A stretch of DNA of 64,000 nt from Isoetes taiwanensis (Eukaryota > Streptophyta > Lycopodiopsida > Isoetales > Isoetaceae), in contig JAJEKV010000008.1 of assembly GCA_021234155.1 (NCBI GenBank), positions 10,160,740-10,224,739 of the forward strand, read 5' to 3'. Positions 24,301 through 35,905 of this stretch are shown in pieces. The stretch's first letter is position 1; every line of letters starts with the position of its first letter. The translations under genes were made by a program, and so were the position numbers. The notes under the pieces are model-generated. The model ran no database searches. It was not told where the DNA came from and worked only from the letters and a program-made list of their open reading frames with translations.

Positions 24301-25051
24301 TTATATACTGTCTGTGCTCATTGGTTTCAGGACTAAGATTTGAGCGTATTTATGCTGCTTTGCTACATCAATTGAATATTATGTGGTGGCAAAAGCTCAT
24401 ACAGGACATACTTGCTGGTCTTACAGGCTTGGAGAAATACAACCAAGTTATGAGATTCCAGAAATGGCTTCATTTAGGAAACACGTTACTTACCTGCAAC
24501 ACAAGTTTCCTGATTCAATATACAAGTATATGGTTAGATAATCTTATTCAACACAGTTAGATGCATGGTACTTGTCAAATAATATCTAAATTATTAAAAT
24601 GCCCCTGCTTTTTCTTGAAATTACCAAAATGCTTCTTCTGCTTCTTCAAAACGAAGAGATTATAAAGATGCCTCTGCTTTTCGCTAAATTTGCCAACATG
24701 TCTTTCAAATGAAAGGCATTTTGGTAGACATGGTAATATGGTTTTTACGGCTCATCAAAATTAGGCGTTGTCTTCAAGAACATGTAGATCAGAATAAGAT
24801 CTTCCCATTGAGCTCAAATTCGTCTAAATCGTGGTTGAAATTTACAAGCTATGCTCTTTTATAAGTTGTTATCTAAGACACTTTTCTAAAGGATTAAAAA
24901 TTGAAGGTTCCAACTCCATTCTAGATGATTTTCATGCATTTGAAAAGTTCTTATTCTGTTCTATAAAGTATTTGACTAGTCATATACTTTATTGTTCTAA
25001 AACCTATTACATATATACTTAATTCCAAATGTAGCATATAGGCCACCACAT
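24301..25051. other. 3' UTR and flank of the kinase
   Basis: No gene is seen. The stretch is duplicated at about 3080-3850 with scattered one-base indels. Confidence 0.6.
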
Positions 25052-25468
25052 GTCTCAAGATAAAAGTACCTTGGTTTGGAGATCCCAGAGGTGGTGATCC
25101 CATTCTCCGGGATCACCATAGAAAAGATCCCATCCTCCAGGATCACACAGTCAACTGCGTAGTTAATGGGTTACTGCGCAGTTTAGGGCTGATTTTCAGC
25201 CGGATTGAAGCTCGTTGATTACAGTGGCGCTCACTTCGATTCCTCCTTCGCTTCTACTTGCGTCTCTGATCCAGCCCATTCTGACCATCCTTGAACTGAC
25301 CCCATTCGATTTGGTTGCGGATCAAGGGAGAAAATCCCACACGAAATAAGGGCAAAAAAATCTGCGCAGTTACTGTGCGGTAAGGGGGATCTCGTCCTCC
25401 GAGATCACACGTCCTCAGGGATCCTGTCCTCCGGGATCCCCCAATCCAGGGTAAGATTATCCTAAGCC
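25052..25468. mobile_element. Inverted-repeat element related to the MULE-type MITE
   Basis: The right end (GGATCCCCCAATCCAGGG...CCTAAGCC) is the inverse of the left end (CTCAAGATA...GGTTTGGAGATCCC), with GATCCC-rich subterminal arms and internal GCGCAGT words shared with the element at 26319-26772. The ends are diverged and no target duplication is found. Confidence 0.6.
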
Positions 25469-25759
25469 CATTGAGATTCAAAAACATGCATTCATGATAC
25501 CTTGGGATAACATAAGCAAGGATCGAAAATGAATGTTATTAGATAATAGCATGCAAATGCACGTTCACAAGGGAAGGACATTCTTTGAAGTGAGGTGTTT
25601 TAATTTACATACACAACACAAGTCCAAACATTTTGTATTTACACACACAATACAAGTCCAACTAATTTGCGTGTACAAATGTAGCAACTAACTATGAATG
25701 TCAATGGGTTGATTATGTTATCCCAAGGTATCATGAATGCATGTTTTTGAATCTCAATG
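25469..25759. mobile_element. Foldback element with 47-bp perfect inverted repeats
   Basis: Bases 25469-25515 (starting CATTGAGATTCAAAAACATG) are the exact reverse complement of 25713-25759. The 197-bp centre is AT-rich and non-coding. It abuts the preceding element directly, so the two may be one composite. No target duplication is seen. Confidence 0.75.
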
Positions 25760-25924
25760 TGCTAATTAAGTCCTCACTCGACCAAAACCAGAAAAATTCC
25801 ATATCCCCATTGATGATATTTTGTTTGATAAAAATTATTTAGGATGAAACCAATTTACTTAGGGCACGTTATTTGTTGGGAGATTGTTATCTCTTTTAAA
25901 TGGTACTAGCACCCGACGAATGGG

Positions 25925-26185
25925 CCAAATCTTCTATAATGATTAGTAATATCAACTACACATACATGACATGATGAAACATGACAAGCTAGCTTGGATC
26001 TAAACATGGTGTGGACCTTGCCTATATTCCTTGGTCTGTTACATAGATTTAGGAACAATTCTTGCTTTTGGATGTTAGGAATTGAGATATTAGTACTATA
26101 AATAGGACGACATATGTAGGATATTGAGGTTTCTACATTTAAATGTCAGCAATGTAGGACCTAGTTGTAGCCTTTTAGTAACATT
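25925..26185. repeat. Dispersed 260-bp repeat, copy A
   Basis: It starts near GGGCCAAATCTTCTATAATG and ends at CCTTTTAGTAA. The same unit lies at 26918-27185 and twice in the left duplicate. As it flanks the MITE cluster in direct orientation it could be a pair of terminal repeats, but no PBS or TG/CA ends are evident. Confidence 0.75.
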
Positions 26186-26318
26186 CACATGAAATTTTTT
26201 ATTTTGAATGAATAGCAGGATAGTTGAGTTGCTCGGAATGCTTCTAATTATGTCACGTGCCTACTCCCTTCAACATGGAATGGAAGTTATCATCGAGATT
26301 TTGTTGCGAGTCAAGAAG

Positions 26319-26772
26319 GGCTCAGGATACTCCTACCCTGGATTGAGGGATCCCGGAGGTGTGATCCCGGAGGACGGCATTCCGGGAGGACGTGTGATCC
26401 CGGAGGACGGGATCCCCCTTACTGCGCAGTAACTGCGCAAAAAACTGAACCCTTATAGGGAAAATCAGGGAAGTTTTTGTGTGGCTTTTTCTTGCTCGAT
26501 TCTCCTCCAAATCGGGTAGCGTCTGTGCTAGGGTGGTCGGAATCAGTGGGAGGATAGGATCAGGTATCAGCAGAGGAGGAAGGAGGGCGAGCGCCGCAGC
26601 GATGGCGCTGCCCCAATCTTGCCAAAAAATGGCCTACGAACTGCGCAGTAGCCTTTAACTGTGCAGTTAACGGCGGGATCCCGTCCTCCGGGATCATACG
26701 TCCTCCCGGGATGTCGTCCTCCGGGATCACACCTCCGGGATCCCTCAATCTAGGGTAAGAGTATCCTGAGCC
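26319..26772. mobile_element. MULE-type MITE, 454 bp, 9-bp target duplication
   Basis: Termini are GGCTCAGGATACT and its inverse AGTATCCTGAGCC. The inverted arms extend about 110-120 bp and carry several direct GATCCCGGAGGACG copies. Flanks are identical 9-mers GTCAAGAAG at 26310-26318 and 26773-26781. A 9-bp duplication with long terminal inverted repeats is diagnostic of Mutator-like elements. No coding capacity, so it is a non-autonomous derivative. Confidence 0.88.
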
Positions 26773-26917
26773 GTCAAGAAGAACCTATAACGGTGGAGAA
26801 CTTGAATTTTTTGCAACAAAAAAAATCGTTGATTCCAACGGCTCTCTACTTCTCTCTTGTAGGGGAATGGAAGTTACGGCCCCGCCACAGCAATAGTACT
26901 AGCACCGGGGCAATGGG

Positions 26918-27185
26918 CCAAATCTTCTATAATGATTAGTAATATCAACCTACACAAACAATACCACAAGAAACATGACAAGCTAGCTAGTTTAGATCTA
27001 AACATGGTGTGGATTTTGCCTATATTCCCTGGTTTGTTACATATATCTAGGAACAATTCTTGTTTTGTGATGTCAGGAATTGAGACATTAGTACTTATAA
27101 ATAGGATGACATGTGTGGGATATTGACGGCATAGTAGGTTTCTACATTCAAATGTCAGCAATGTAGGACCTAGTTGTGCCCTTTA
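26918..27185. repeat. Dispersed 260-bp repeat, copy B
   Basis: Collinear with 25925-26185, with small indels; it ends near the right boundary of the block duplicated at the left edge of the window. Confidence 0.75.
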
Positions 27186-27530
27186 GAAACATTCACATGA
27201 ATTTTTTTTATATTGATGAACAAATGGATATTTAAAACAAGAGATATGATAGAAAGTGGACATTTAAAACATGAGATGTGACAAAAAGTCCTCATAATTT
27301 GGTTTACATTCAAGAAGAGCATGTTAGGTTCTTTTTTTAATTTGGCTGACATGTGCATGTTGTGATACATATTTATGCATAGTGTCAAACATTAAAGGTA
27401 TAATATCTTTGGTGATACTTGTTTAGAAGCAACCTTGCAAAATCGAGGAAGATGAAAATCAATTGCTACAAATATCCTCATTTATTCACTGCCATGTTTA
27501 AAGCGATCAGCCATGTTTTAGATTAGAAGA
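27186..27530. other. AT-rich spacer, nothing recognised
   Basis: No frame or repeat of note. Confidence 0.5.
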
Positions 27531-27690
27531 GAATAGAACATATTTTTTAACATCTACGAAGACCAAGAGATCATGGGACCATACAATGGACTAGTACAAC
27601 CATTACTACTAGGATTAAAAAACCCCTGCTTCGAAAGTTTTTCAAGGGAAAAACCTTTGCAATAATGATGGTACTAGACAGTAAAAAAAA
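27531..27690 (-). mobile_element. Short LINE 3' end, minus strand
   Basis: Only the 3' UTR survives: the stem-loop at 27572-27561, the CTTCGTAGATG phrase and a short A/T tail. Closely similar to 31531-31750. Confidence 0.7.
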
Positions 27691-27840
27691 CAAAAAAGTA
27701 GCCATGATGACCGTTGAGGGCCTCATGTATGTATAATGCCAAGTCATGCATAGATGGTGCTCTGAGAAGTTGTGGGAGTATGAAATGAAATGCTTAGTTC
27801 AATAATGATTCCTGACCATCTCAAATGCAAGCCATCTTAG

Positions 27841-27870
27841 AAGATAAGATAAGATAAGATAAGATAAGAT
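27841..27870. repeat. (AAGAT)n tail repeat
   Basis: Six AAGAT units. On the minus strand they are (ATCTT)n, the pentanucleotide 3' tail of the LINE beginning here. Confidence 0.9.
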
Positions 27871-29600
27871 GAATTTTTACGTCCACGGGAACCCAACGGG
27901 TTATGGGACGGCACATGCAAGGGCAACAACCCATCTAAAACCTGGGGACTAGGCCCCATCACCAAACACAATAACCAAATATTAAAAGGCTACCAAGAAT
28001 AAGATAAGAGAATGCTAATGCTAGTGGTAAATTTATGCTTCTCACCTTGCAGAGCTCCTCCTTACGGTTACACAATTGAAGAGGGGAGAGGTCCTCCTGT
28101 ACTGAGAAACTAGTCCCTCTGAGAAGAGTATGATTCTCATCTTCAATAACTTGTAACTAGCAACATGTACATATTCTCGCTTCACGCGACAATTGCGACC
28201 GCTTCTATCTACTTGTGACAATCCATAGCTTATGGGACCCTATGAGAATTGATACAACAGCTACAAGATTTTTCTTGAACAAGGAAGCAAGCAAATAAGC
28301 TTGTAGTTCTGGTGTCAAAGTGGGGTTTATATATGCATGTTAATGACCAGCTTTAACTTGGGCCAAGGCAATTGCAGCCCATATCGTTTGAGAAAAACAA
28401 CCTTTGAGATATCGTTGCAAAAGCTTGGGATTAGAACTAGCAAGCACCATGCAGTGTTCTGGTTGCACAGATCGGCGGGCAAACCATGCATCAGTGCTCC
28501 ATTTCAAACGGTGAGGAGGTACAGCCATGGCAAGTGCGAAAAGAGGGTACATATTATCATCCCACCTTGCTGATATAGTAGAGATGGCGCTTCATGGCAG
28601 AATATTGAAGAGGCCAAAAACTTGGCTCTTGTAAAAGAATATTATAGGGCACCATAGTTTTGACTCTTATGATGTAAGTGAGAAAGAACTTTGGCACCCG
28701 TCCAAGCTCTCCAAGCACTTGCACTAATGGCAGGCCCCCACACTTCAAAACCATATAGTAAAACAAGCTCTACCAAAGCCTGAAACATGTGGGCTTTTCT
28801 TGACCAAAGATTGATCTCTGCATGAAAATAATTGTATTGCAAGCTAGCAGTCACATGCTTGGTAATACATTGTTCCCAAAGTGTCTTATAGAATTCTATA
28901 CCAAGATACTTGTTGCTATCTACAACTTCGTGGCTATCATAGTGCAAAGTTAGAACAGTATGCAGAGACGATTGAACTACCAAGAGTTTGGTCTTTTGGA
29001 GATGCAAGCCAGCATTCTCACAAAAACTCTGCAGAGAGCATGTAAGTGTTGTTGCATACTAGCAGTTATATGTGCTATAAGCAAAACATCATCAGCATAC
29101 ATAAGTTGTTTGATGATACAATGTGCCAGATGTGGGCCTTTGCCACCATAATGATCAAGCCATTATTCTAATTGATCAATGTACAAGCCAAAGAGTCCAG
29201 GAGATAGAGGGAAACCCTGACGTACTTTAATATTGCTAGTGATTTGGGTACCTGATGCTGGAAACTTAGCAAAGACCCTTTCATAGAGCCGATAAACTGC
29301 ATTTTGAAGATCTTGTGGAACAACAAGTGCTTGTAGGCACTGTCAAATAAGCTCATGAGATACTATATCAAAAGTAGAAGTAAAATTTACCAAGCATATA
29401 TAGAGGTCTTGTTTTAAGCTTCGACTATGTTCAATATACATGCGCAATGCGAAAATACGATCCATCATAGAATGGCATGGACGAAAGCATGTCTGTCCTA
29501 CAACATGTACACCAGTATGTTCTATCTATGATGTCAATTAATTCTCAATAATATTGGCTAAGAGCATAGTTGCTTTTGTGAAACAATTGATAGAAAACTT
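27841..29600 (-). pseudogene. Minus-strand LINE with reverse transcriptase domain
   Basis: Reading the minus strand from about 29600, a frame with VNFTSTFDIVSHE (RT motif A region), then QGFPLSPGLFGLYIDQLE (about 29225-29170) and LMYADDVLL (catalytic YADD, about 29105-29080) is followed by the 121-residue thumb and connection frame 29007-28642 with VLLYGFEVWGPA. Stops and frameshifts make it inactive. The 3' UTR ends in the ACCC-AAC-GGGT stem-loop (27901-27891) and the pentanucleotide tail. The LINE endonuclease and ORF1 are not seen. Confidence 0.82.
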
Positions 29601-29629
29601 CTAAATCAAAATCATCGAATTGATAAAAC

Positions 29630-30640
29630 TTGAATCGAATTGAATTTTCTTTTATCATCCATGGAGGCCAATAAGCCTATGGGACCCAGATAAAGAGAGA
29701 ATGCACTGCCTAAGATTAAAAACTCCCCGCCCTGAAGGGTTTTCGAGAGGAAAATCTTAGTAGTAATAAGCCTGCTGACAAACTGTACAATGATATATTA
29801 ATGAAGTGTTGGAGGACATAATAAGGTGCGCATATCCATCACCTCCTGAAGAAATGATCCCAGTATCCCCACTTAAGCTATGCGTAGCATCACATGGAGT
29901 TGGCTGGTCAGGCAGAATCAACTCATCATCGTGAGCCCTAATAGGTCCAAATGTTGGGTAGCACTGAAGAGTGTGGCACTTGTCCTCAATAACTCCCAGC
30001 TAGCAATACTGACATAGCATGTCCTCTCGTGCTTCTCGGATCCATCTATCTATCTCAATGCGAAGGCGGTGAGCACTTATGCGAATAGACACAATGTGTC
30101 TACGCTTCTTCAGAGGTAAATGTATTCGCAGGTACTCTTGTATACCCCATTTTAGCGTGGAATTGATCTGGCTTTTGTAGTGCACAGTTTTTATCTGTTT
30201 CAAACCCCCAGCATAAAGCTTCTCGAGGAAGCATATATCAAGATACTGCCTCAAGTGATTATCTTCCTCCTCAGTTTCTACTCGTATACATATGTGCTTC
30301 TGCACATTTCATCTGGAGAGCCAATTAGCTTGCTTCTCCCCCCAGCAAGCTTTGAGGCATTGTGGACTCATTGCCGTGGCATAAGCAAGGTGTGGGAGGC
30401 GAGGCATTGCCTATACTAACCACCTTCTGAAAGTATATGAGGTGACGATCTAGCGCGCCCTTATGCAATGGCAAGAAATTGGTCTCCTACAGAAGTATCT
30501 GATATGGCACCACAGAGTTGACTCCAAGTGCCCGGGCCAGAAAAACCTTCTGAACCCCAAGTCATTCCAGGTGGTAAGTGATACCACTAGTCCCCACACC
30601 TCTACCCCATATAGAAGAATAGTCTCTACGAAGACTCTGG
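29630..30640 (-). pseudogene. Minus-strand LINE, C-terminal fragment
   Basis: The frame 30305-30000 carries LPLKKRRHIVSIRISAHRLR and AREDMLCQYC, the same RT-tail and zinc-finger region as the LINE at 13083-13985. Decayed RT thumb sequence extends to about 30640. The 3' end at 29630 has the stem-loop (29677-29666). 5'-truncated. Confidence 0.8.
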
Positions 30641-30913
30641 ACTATCGAGATATTTGATATCGAGATCACCATCTTGTTGCTAAACATGTTGAAGCAAGAC
30701 TCAGCACTCAGCACAGTGGTGCTAAGAAAGTATTGAACTGGACAGAGTCAACATCTTATCAGCACTGAGAACCGACCTAACTAAGTAACGACCGCTATTA
30801 GTGGGTAGTGGTGAACGGCCAATATTATTCTTAGTATCACTGTTATGTCTATATCATTGTACTTCATGTATTCATATACGATATTGAATATAATTCATTT
30901 TTGCCTTTGTTTA

Positions 30914-31400
30914 GACCCATATGATTGGGCACTTGTATGCAGAGGTGTCAAATATATGATGGGACGAGACTGCTGAAAGTCTTGACTGGTTCTTGGATCA
31001 CATGAAGCACACCTCAATGAAAGCATCATGAACATTAAATCTCATAGTCAACTATTTTTCCTGCTCAGGTCACTACCTAATGCATTTGATTCTTTGTGCA
31101 GCAGCTTCATGCAAGACAAAGATATGGACTTCCATCAAGCAATCACTTCTATGAAGGAGGAGATCATGATGAGGCAAGACATAGGTGAGGATGATCACGT
31201 CATTCCCTTTGCAGTAGGACATTCAAAGACTCAATCTACTATGAATGGGGATGAGCATGATGAGAAGGAAAAGCGCATTGGTAGCAGATTACCTCTTTCT
31301 AGTAAGCATAAAGTAGCAGACTTGGATCTTTCTATTTCATGGATATTAGATGATACACAGCATCCAATAAACTGATGCTGATTTCTCATACTCTAGCACC
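30914..31400 (+). pseudogene. Ty1/copia-type gag remnant, copy 1
   Basis: The frame 31028-31375 contains LFFLLRSLPNAFDSLC, MQDKDMDFHQAITSMKEEI and MMRQD, the pattern of the UBN2-type gag of plant copia elements. A protease-like start (SISWILD) follows near 31330. Initiation, the zinc knuckle and all of pol are missing. About 370 bp of it is repeated at 31797-32160. Confidence 0.75.
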
Positions 31401-31530
31401 TTCAAAGGACGGATTAATAGATGTCTCAACCATTGAGCTAGGATATCTTGATGTGGCCTTCATCCCCCCATTTTCAGACAATGTAGCAACACTTCATCAT
31501 AGTCACGATTTGTGGTATGCTCTCATTGAG

Positions 31531-31750
31531 AATAGAATAGAATAGAATAGAATAGAATAGAATAGAATAGAATAGAATAGAATAGAATAGAATAGAATAG
31601 AATAGTTTTTTTAACGTCCACGGAGACCAATAGGTCATGGGACCCATACAATGGGCTAGTACAATCATTACTACTAGGATTAAAAAACCCCTGCCTTGAA
31701 AGGTTTTCAAGGGAAAAACCTTTGCAGTAATGATGATACTAGACAAGCGG
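31531..31750 (-). mobile_element. Short LINE 3' end with (TATTC)15 tail
   Basis: On the plus strand 15 copies of AATAG (31531-31605) precede the inverse of a LINE 3' UTR with the stem-loop 31636-31625. Only about 150 bp of LINE body is present. It separates the two copies of the gag remnant. Confidence 0.8.
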
Positions 31751-31796
31751 AGATAATGACTACTGAGGGCTCAGTAATTGAGAAGCATGACCAAAA

Positions 31797-32160
31797 GACC
31801 CATATGGTTGGGCACTTGTATGTAGAGGTGTCAAATATGTGCTACATCACAAGAAGCACACCTTCCAGCAAATTGAAGCTTTTGGAGAAGAGCATCAAAT
31901 CTCATATTCGATGCAACTATTTTTCCTCCTCCGGTCACTATCTAATGCATTTGATTCTTTGTGCAGCAGCTTTATGCAAGACAAAGATATGGACTTCCAT
32001 CAAGCAATCACTTTTATTAAGGAGGAGATCATGATGAGGCAAGATGTACGTAAAGATGATCACACCACTCTCTTTGCAGTAGGACATCCAAAGACTCAAT
32101 CTACTGTGAATGGGAATGAGCATGATGAGGAGGAAAAGCACATTGGCAGCATAGTTTAAG
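31797..32160 (+). pseudogene. Ty1/copia-type gag remnant, copy 2
   Basis: A direct duplicate of 30914-31295 with scattered changes. The frame 31839-32159 repeats LFFLLRSLSNAFDSLC and MQDKDMDFHQAI. The two copies flank a LINE 3' end. Confidence 0.75.
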
Positions 32161-32260
32161 TGCAACTATAATGGTGTGAGCGTTTCGACATAGTTTGAGT
32201 GCAGCCATAATGGTGTATGTTTTAAACATAGTTCGAGTGCAATTTTAGAACTACAATGGT
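32160..32260. repeat. Three-copy 50-bp tandem repeat
   Basis: Each unit contains ATAGTTTGAGTGCA and ATAATGGTGT-like words. Non-coding. Confidence 0.6.
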
Positions 32261-32559
32261 TTGTTTTCTTCTACCGTGGTATACTTTTGAGAGTTTCTTT
32301 GCATGCTAACACATATATTCTTACAGATGCAATTATACGGACAGTTCAAAGAGGAATGCCATGAAGTTTAGTAGCAAGATCTTTTCAAAAGTTAAGACCA
32401 TGGTCTGTGGTGAAGCTAAAAGACTATACATGATGTTGTATTCATCATGTTAGGCTTGGAATGCTGCTTGATGGATTCAAAACAATGAGAACGAAGCATT
32501 ATATGAACCTCACTATAGATGCACTTATAATGCTCACGCGTTAATAATCTCTTCAATAA

Positions 32560-34115
32560 ATGAGTTATGGAGGTGCATTGTTTTGTCCAAAAGAAGCTGA
32601 TGATGAGTTCCATAGGAAGGAGTGCCTTTATGGTACTTGTGAGAATTGTGGCATCTCCAAGTTGCATATATATCCTCTTGAATTGAGTGATGCAGAGCTA
32701 AATTCGGAGTATTTAGACTATGAGGATGTGGGAGTGGGCAAGAATGGAAACCAAGGAAGATTTTGAAGCATCAATACAAAAAGACCACTTCTAAGGAATC
32801 TGTAAAGAAGTTAGGTGATAGATTAAAGAGATTTCTTTTGCATAACTTTAGATACAAATGGCAAGCCAAGCAATTTCGTGAGCTGTTGGAAAATCTACCC
32901 TCAGATGCGATGGTCTCAATGGTAGAATTTGTGGAGAACTACGCTTTTAAATAATGGGTTGAAGTGCAATCTCAATATTGATGCAGCGTTCAGGTAACAA
33001 TACTTGTTCACATTAACTTATCATGCGGATGAAAGCAGGCAAGTTGTAAAAGAAACACACTTCTATATCTCTAATGACAAGAAGCATGATATTCTATTTG
33101 TACAACATTTTTTAAGATGCATTTCAGATACATGGAGGCCAAAGGGCTAAAACCCAAAATGCCTTTGGTCTGATAGAGCTGTGTCACAATTTAAGGCAGG
33201 TCGCCCAATGTATTTTTGTTCTTCGGTGCTCAGTTGAAACACATGTACATATGATGTGTTTTTTTTGGTGCAAACCATAGCAAGGGCGAGCATGATGGCA
33301 AGGCTATAGAACTGAAGAGGTAAATTAGAATGATGCAACTTTTATTTCCTAAGATAAAGCTTGAAAATGCACATGACATTGTGGAGGCAGCTACAAAAAA
33401 AAATTCTCCCATGGAATTTCTTCACTTATTCAAAGCAAGATACTATAAGAAGATATTTCTGGGAAGTTAAAGGTGTTGGTAGTTCTAAGGCATGGGGGGC
33501 AAACACTATAAAGGATACGAGAAACATTCATTGTGTTCATGTCTTCAATCTTCAGTCGAACACAATGTTGCATACTCGCAAGTTAGTTGCTGCTTGGATG
33601 GACATTGGGATAGATGGGAGAACAAGGCCTATGGTGATGATTGGGAGTTAATGGTAATAAAGCCTATCAATTTAGCTGAATCTGATGTGGTGGAGAGCCA
33701 GAAATCTCAAAGAGCTCTATTCTCTACGAAGTTAGATGCCTTAGCTAGTGCATTTAAAATGAGTGATAACTTTGCAGCTGTTGCACCCAAAGATAATGAT
33801 GAAGGATCTGATTTTTGGATGGTGAAATGTACAAAAGAGATGCATCCTATTGAGTCAGGTTTTGAAAAGAATGGTGTATGGTTTTTAAAAGGTGAAAATG
33901 TCCTAGAAGACATAATTATAGGAAGCTTCAAGGAACCTGCTCATCATACAAGCTTTGTAGGAATGAAGAAAAAAGCCAGAGTGTTTTCAACACAAGTCTA
34001 CGCTACTCGAGTTTCCATGGTACGAGCTAAGCATCATGTCAAAGGGAGTTCTAGGTATTCACACTTGATGAGAATGATGCAGAGAAAATCAGAGCTAATC
34101 TACCTGATGTTTTAA
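32560..34115 (+). pseudogene. Broken gene of an unnamed, probably transposon-borne family
   Basis: Successive frames read as one degenerate protein on the plus strand: a cysteine pair (CLYGTCENCG) and acidic patch (32560-32766), a basic region with FLLHNFRYKWQAKQFRELLE and EFVENYAFK (32763-32954), then near 33000-33300 the pattern HADES, HDILFVQHF, SDRAVSQFKAG and HSKGEHDGKAIELKR, and finally 33492-34115 with HYKGYEKH, CCLDGHWDRWENKAYGDDWE and a 207-aa frame. Spaced SD...QFK and HGKGEHDG-like motifs suggest a DDE-type or RNase H-like enzyme, but I cannot name the family. Frameshifts and stops between segments show it is dead. No transposon ends were found around it. Confidence 0.5.
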
Positions 34116-35689
34116 GTGATGAAGAATGAGTTAATAAGTATTTTGCAAAGGTATTGTGCTGGCCCTGCAACTGGCAATCCAGCCATGGAAGTCTGAGAAT
34201 GCACAACAGGGACATGGCTCTCTACATATCTAATGTAAAGTCAACAATTTACGCAGTTGAAATGTCAAGTACCAGTTTACCACGTGTACTTTTTGCCTTT
34301 GCATATTTATATCTACACCTTTGCAGGATTTCATTGATTTAGACTCCTCATTTGCCCTTTGGATTGTGTAAAAAGTTTGCTGTCGTATTGTATTGACCTC
34401 TACTGCTTGATTTGCAGTGATGCAAAAATTATATGTCTTTAAGTTCTATGCTTGAACAAATACTACATCGTATGCAAGACCAAATGACAGATTTGTAACC
34501 ACAATCTAACTAAAACCTTACAAAAAATTGCAAATCAATGGAACATAGGCAGATCTTAAAAGATTTTGATTCATATAAATACACTGCAAATAAAGTAGTG
34601 CTCTGAAAGCACAGTTTCAAAACTTCCTGATACAAAACATGAACAATATTAGCCAGCAACCACAAAGGGGTTTCAAGTCCATATTAGCCGAGATTTTTTT
34701 GTCAAAAGGGTTAGCTATTTCTAAAAGTGGATCTTCTGCTTCTAACAGAATTTCCATGCATAAGAAGGGCTCAACACTTCATACATGCACCAGGAATCCC
34801 CATGTCTCACAAAGGTTACTTCCACATGCATCATTTGGCGCAGTGGTGCTGCCTCAGCCCAAGCTAGAGTATGATCCTCGATTTTTATGCCCATCTCAAA
34901 ATATGCCATCATGACCCTCTGGGATATATTCTAGTGGTATTGATATCCATACCTCAGACTCACAATAGCATCAGATTCTTGACTATCCATATGTCTCTCT
35001 TAGAAGCTTTAACAGAGTAAATTATTGGTGACAGATTCGGATCACCTTTCAGGATCGGATCAATGGACCTACAGATTCGGATCACTTTCAAGGATTGGAT
35101 TAATGAACCCTAAACCCTAAAAATGTTATCTGCCTGTATATATCCCACATGCTCGAGTAAAAAAAAAGGACATCTATATGTAAGCACTTCCACAAAAAAT
35201 TTGGTTGGGTTGGGTGTCCATGGCGGAAGAAACCCCTTCGCCATGAAGATCCATTCCTTTTGCCAAAAATTCCGTTGAATCTACATTGTCTACATTGTTT
35301 TTATGGGCAAAGCCATTAGATGCATGATTCAAAGCAAGAATCACATGCAAATTCAAAGTAAGAATTCAACCATGGGATGTTAAATCAAAGCAAGAAATTC
35401 ATACCATGGTATTCTAACCATGGAATTTATGTGGTTAATACTCATATGGTTGATATTCATAAGAAATTATTTCATTCTATATTAATAGACCTAGGTGCAC
35501 CTTGTTTGACATTGTCTACATTGTTTCTTGTTAATTTCATTAGTGAATTATGGGCATGGCCATAATAATTCAACACATGGGCCGTTAAATCAAAGCAAGA
35601 AAATTCATACCATGGTATTCTAACCATGGAATTGGGTAAAAGCACGCTGTGGTGTTCCAATTCGGCTGTCCCCCCTGTCCCCCCAAAAT
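34116..35689. other. Gene-free stretch with small duplications
   Basis: It contains a two-copy 40-bp repeat (ACAGATTCGGATCAC, about 35028-35105) and a two-copy 45-bp repeat (AAATCAAAGCAAGAAA...ACCATGGAATT, about 35383-35430 and 35588-35633). No coding potential is recognised. Confidence 0.55.
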
Positions 35690-35905
35690 GTGGCATTGCA
35701 TCCACCACTTTTGTGGTATGAAAGTATAATTATGGCACCGCTCAGCTGCCGTTATTTAAGAATAGAGTCCCAATTTGTGGGGGAAATTCTAATTTCAAAA
35801 ACTAAAATTCAAATTCAAATTCCTATTCTTTGGCCCCTTCCTGTTCTTTGCCTACGTCCTGTTCTTTGGCTCCCTCCCTGTTGCAAGCTCCAATCCATTG
35901 TGGAT

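Noticed and set aside
25925-27185. LTR retroelement bounded by the two 260-bp direct repeats
   Set aside because: No TG/CA termini, PBS, polypurine tract or target duplication could be found.
27186-27388. Extension of the duplicated block beyond 27185
   Set aside because: Sequence after 27185 has no counterpart after 5535.
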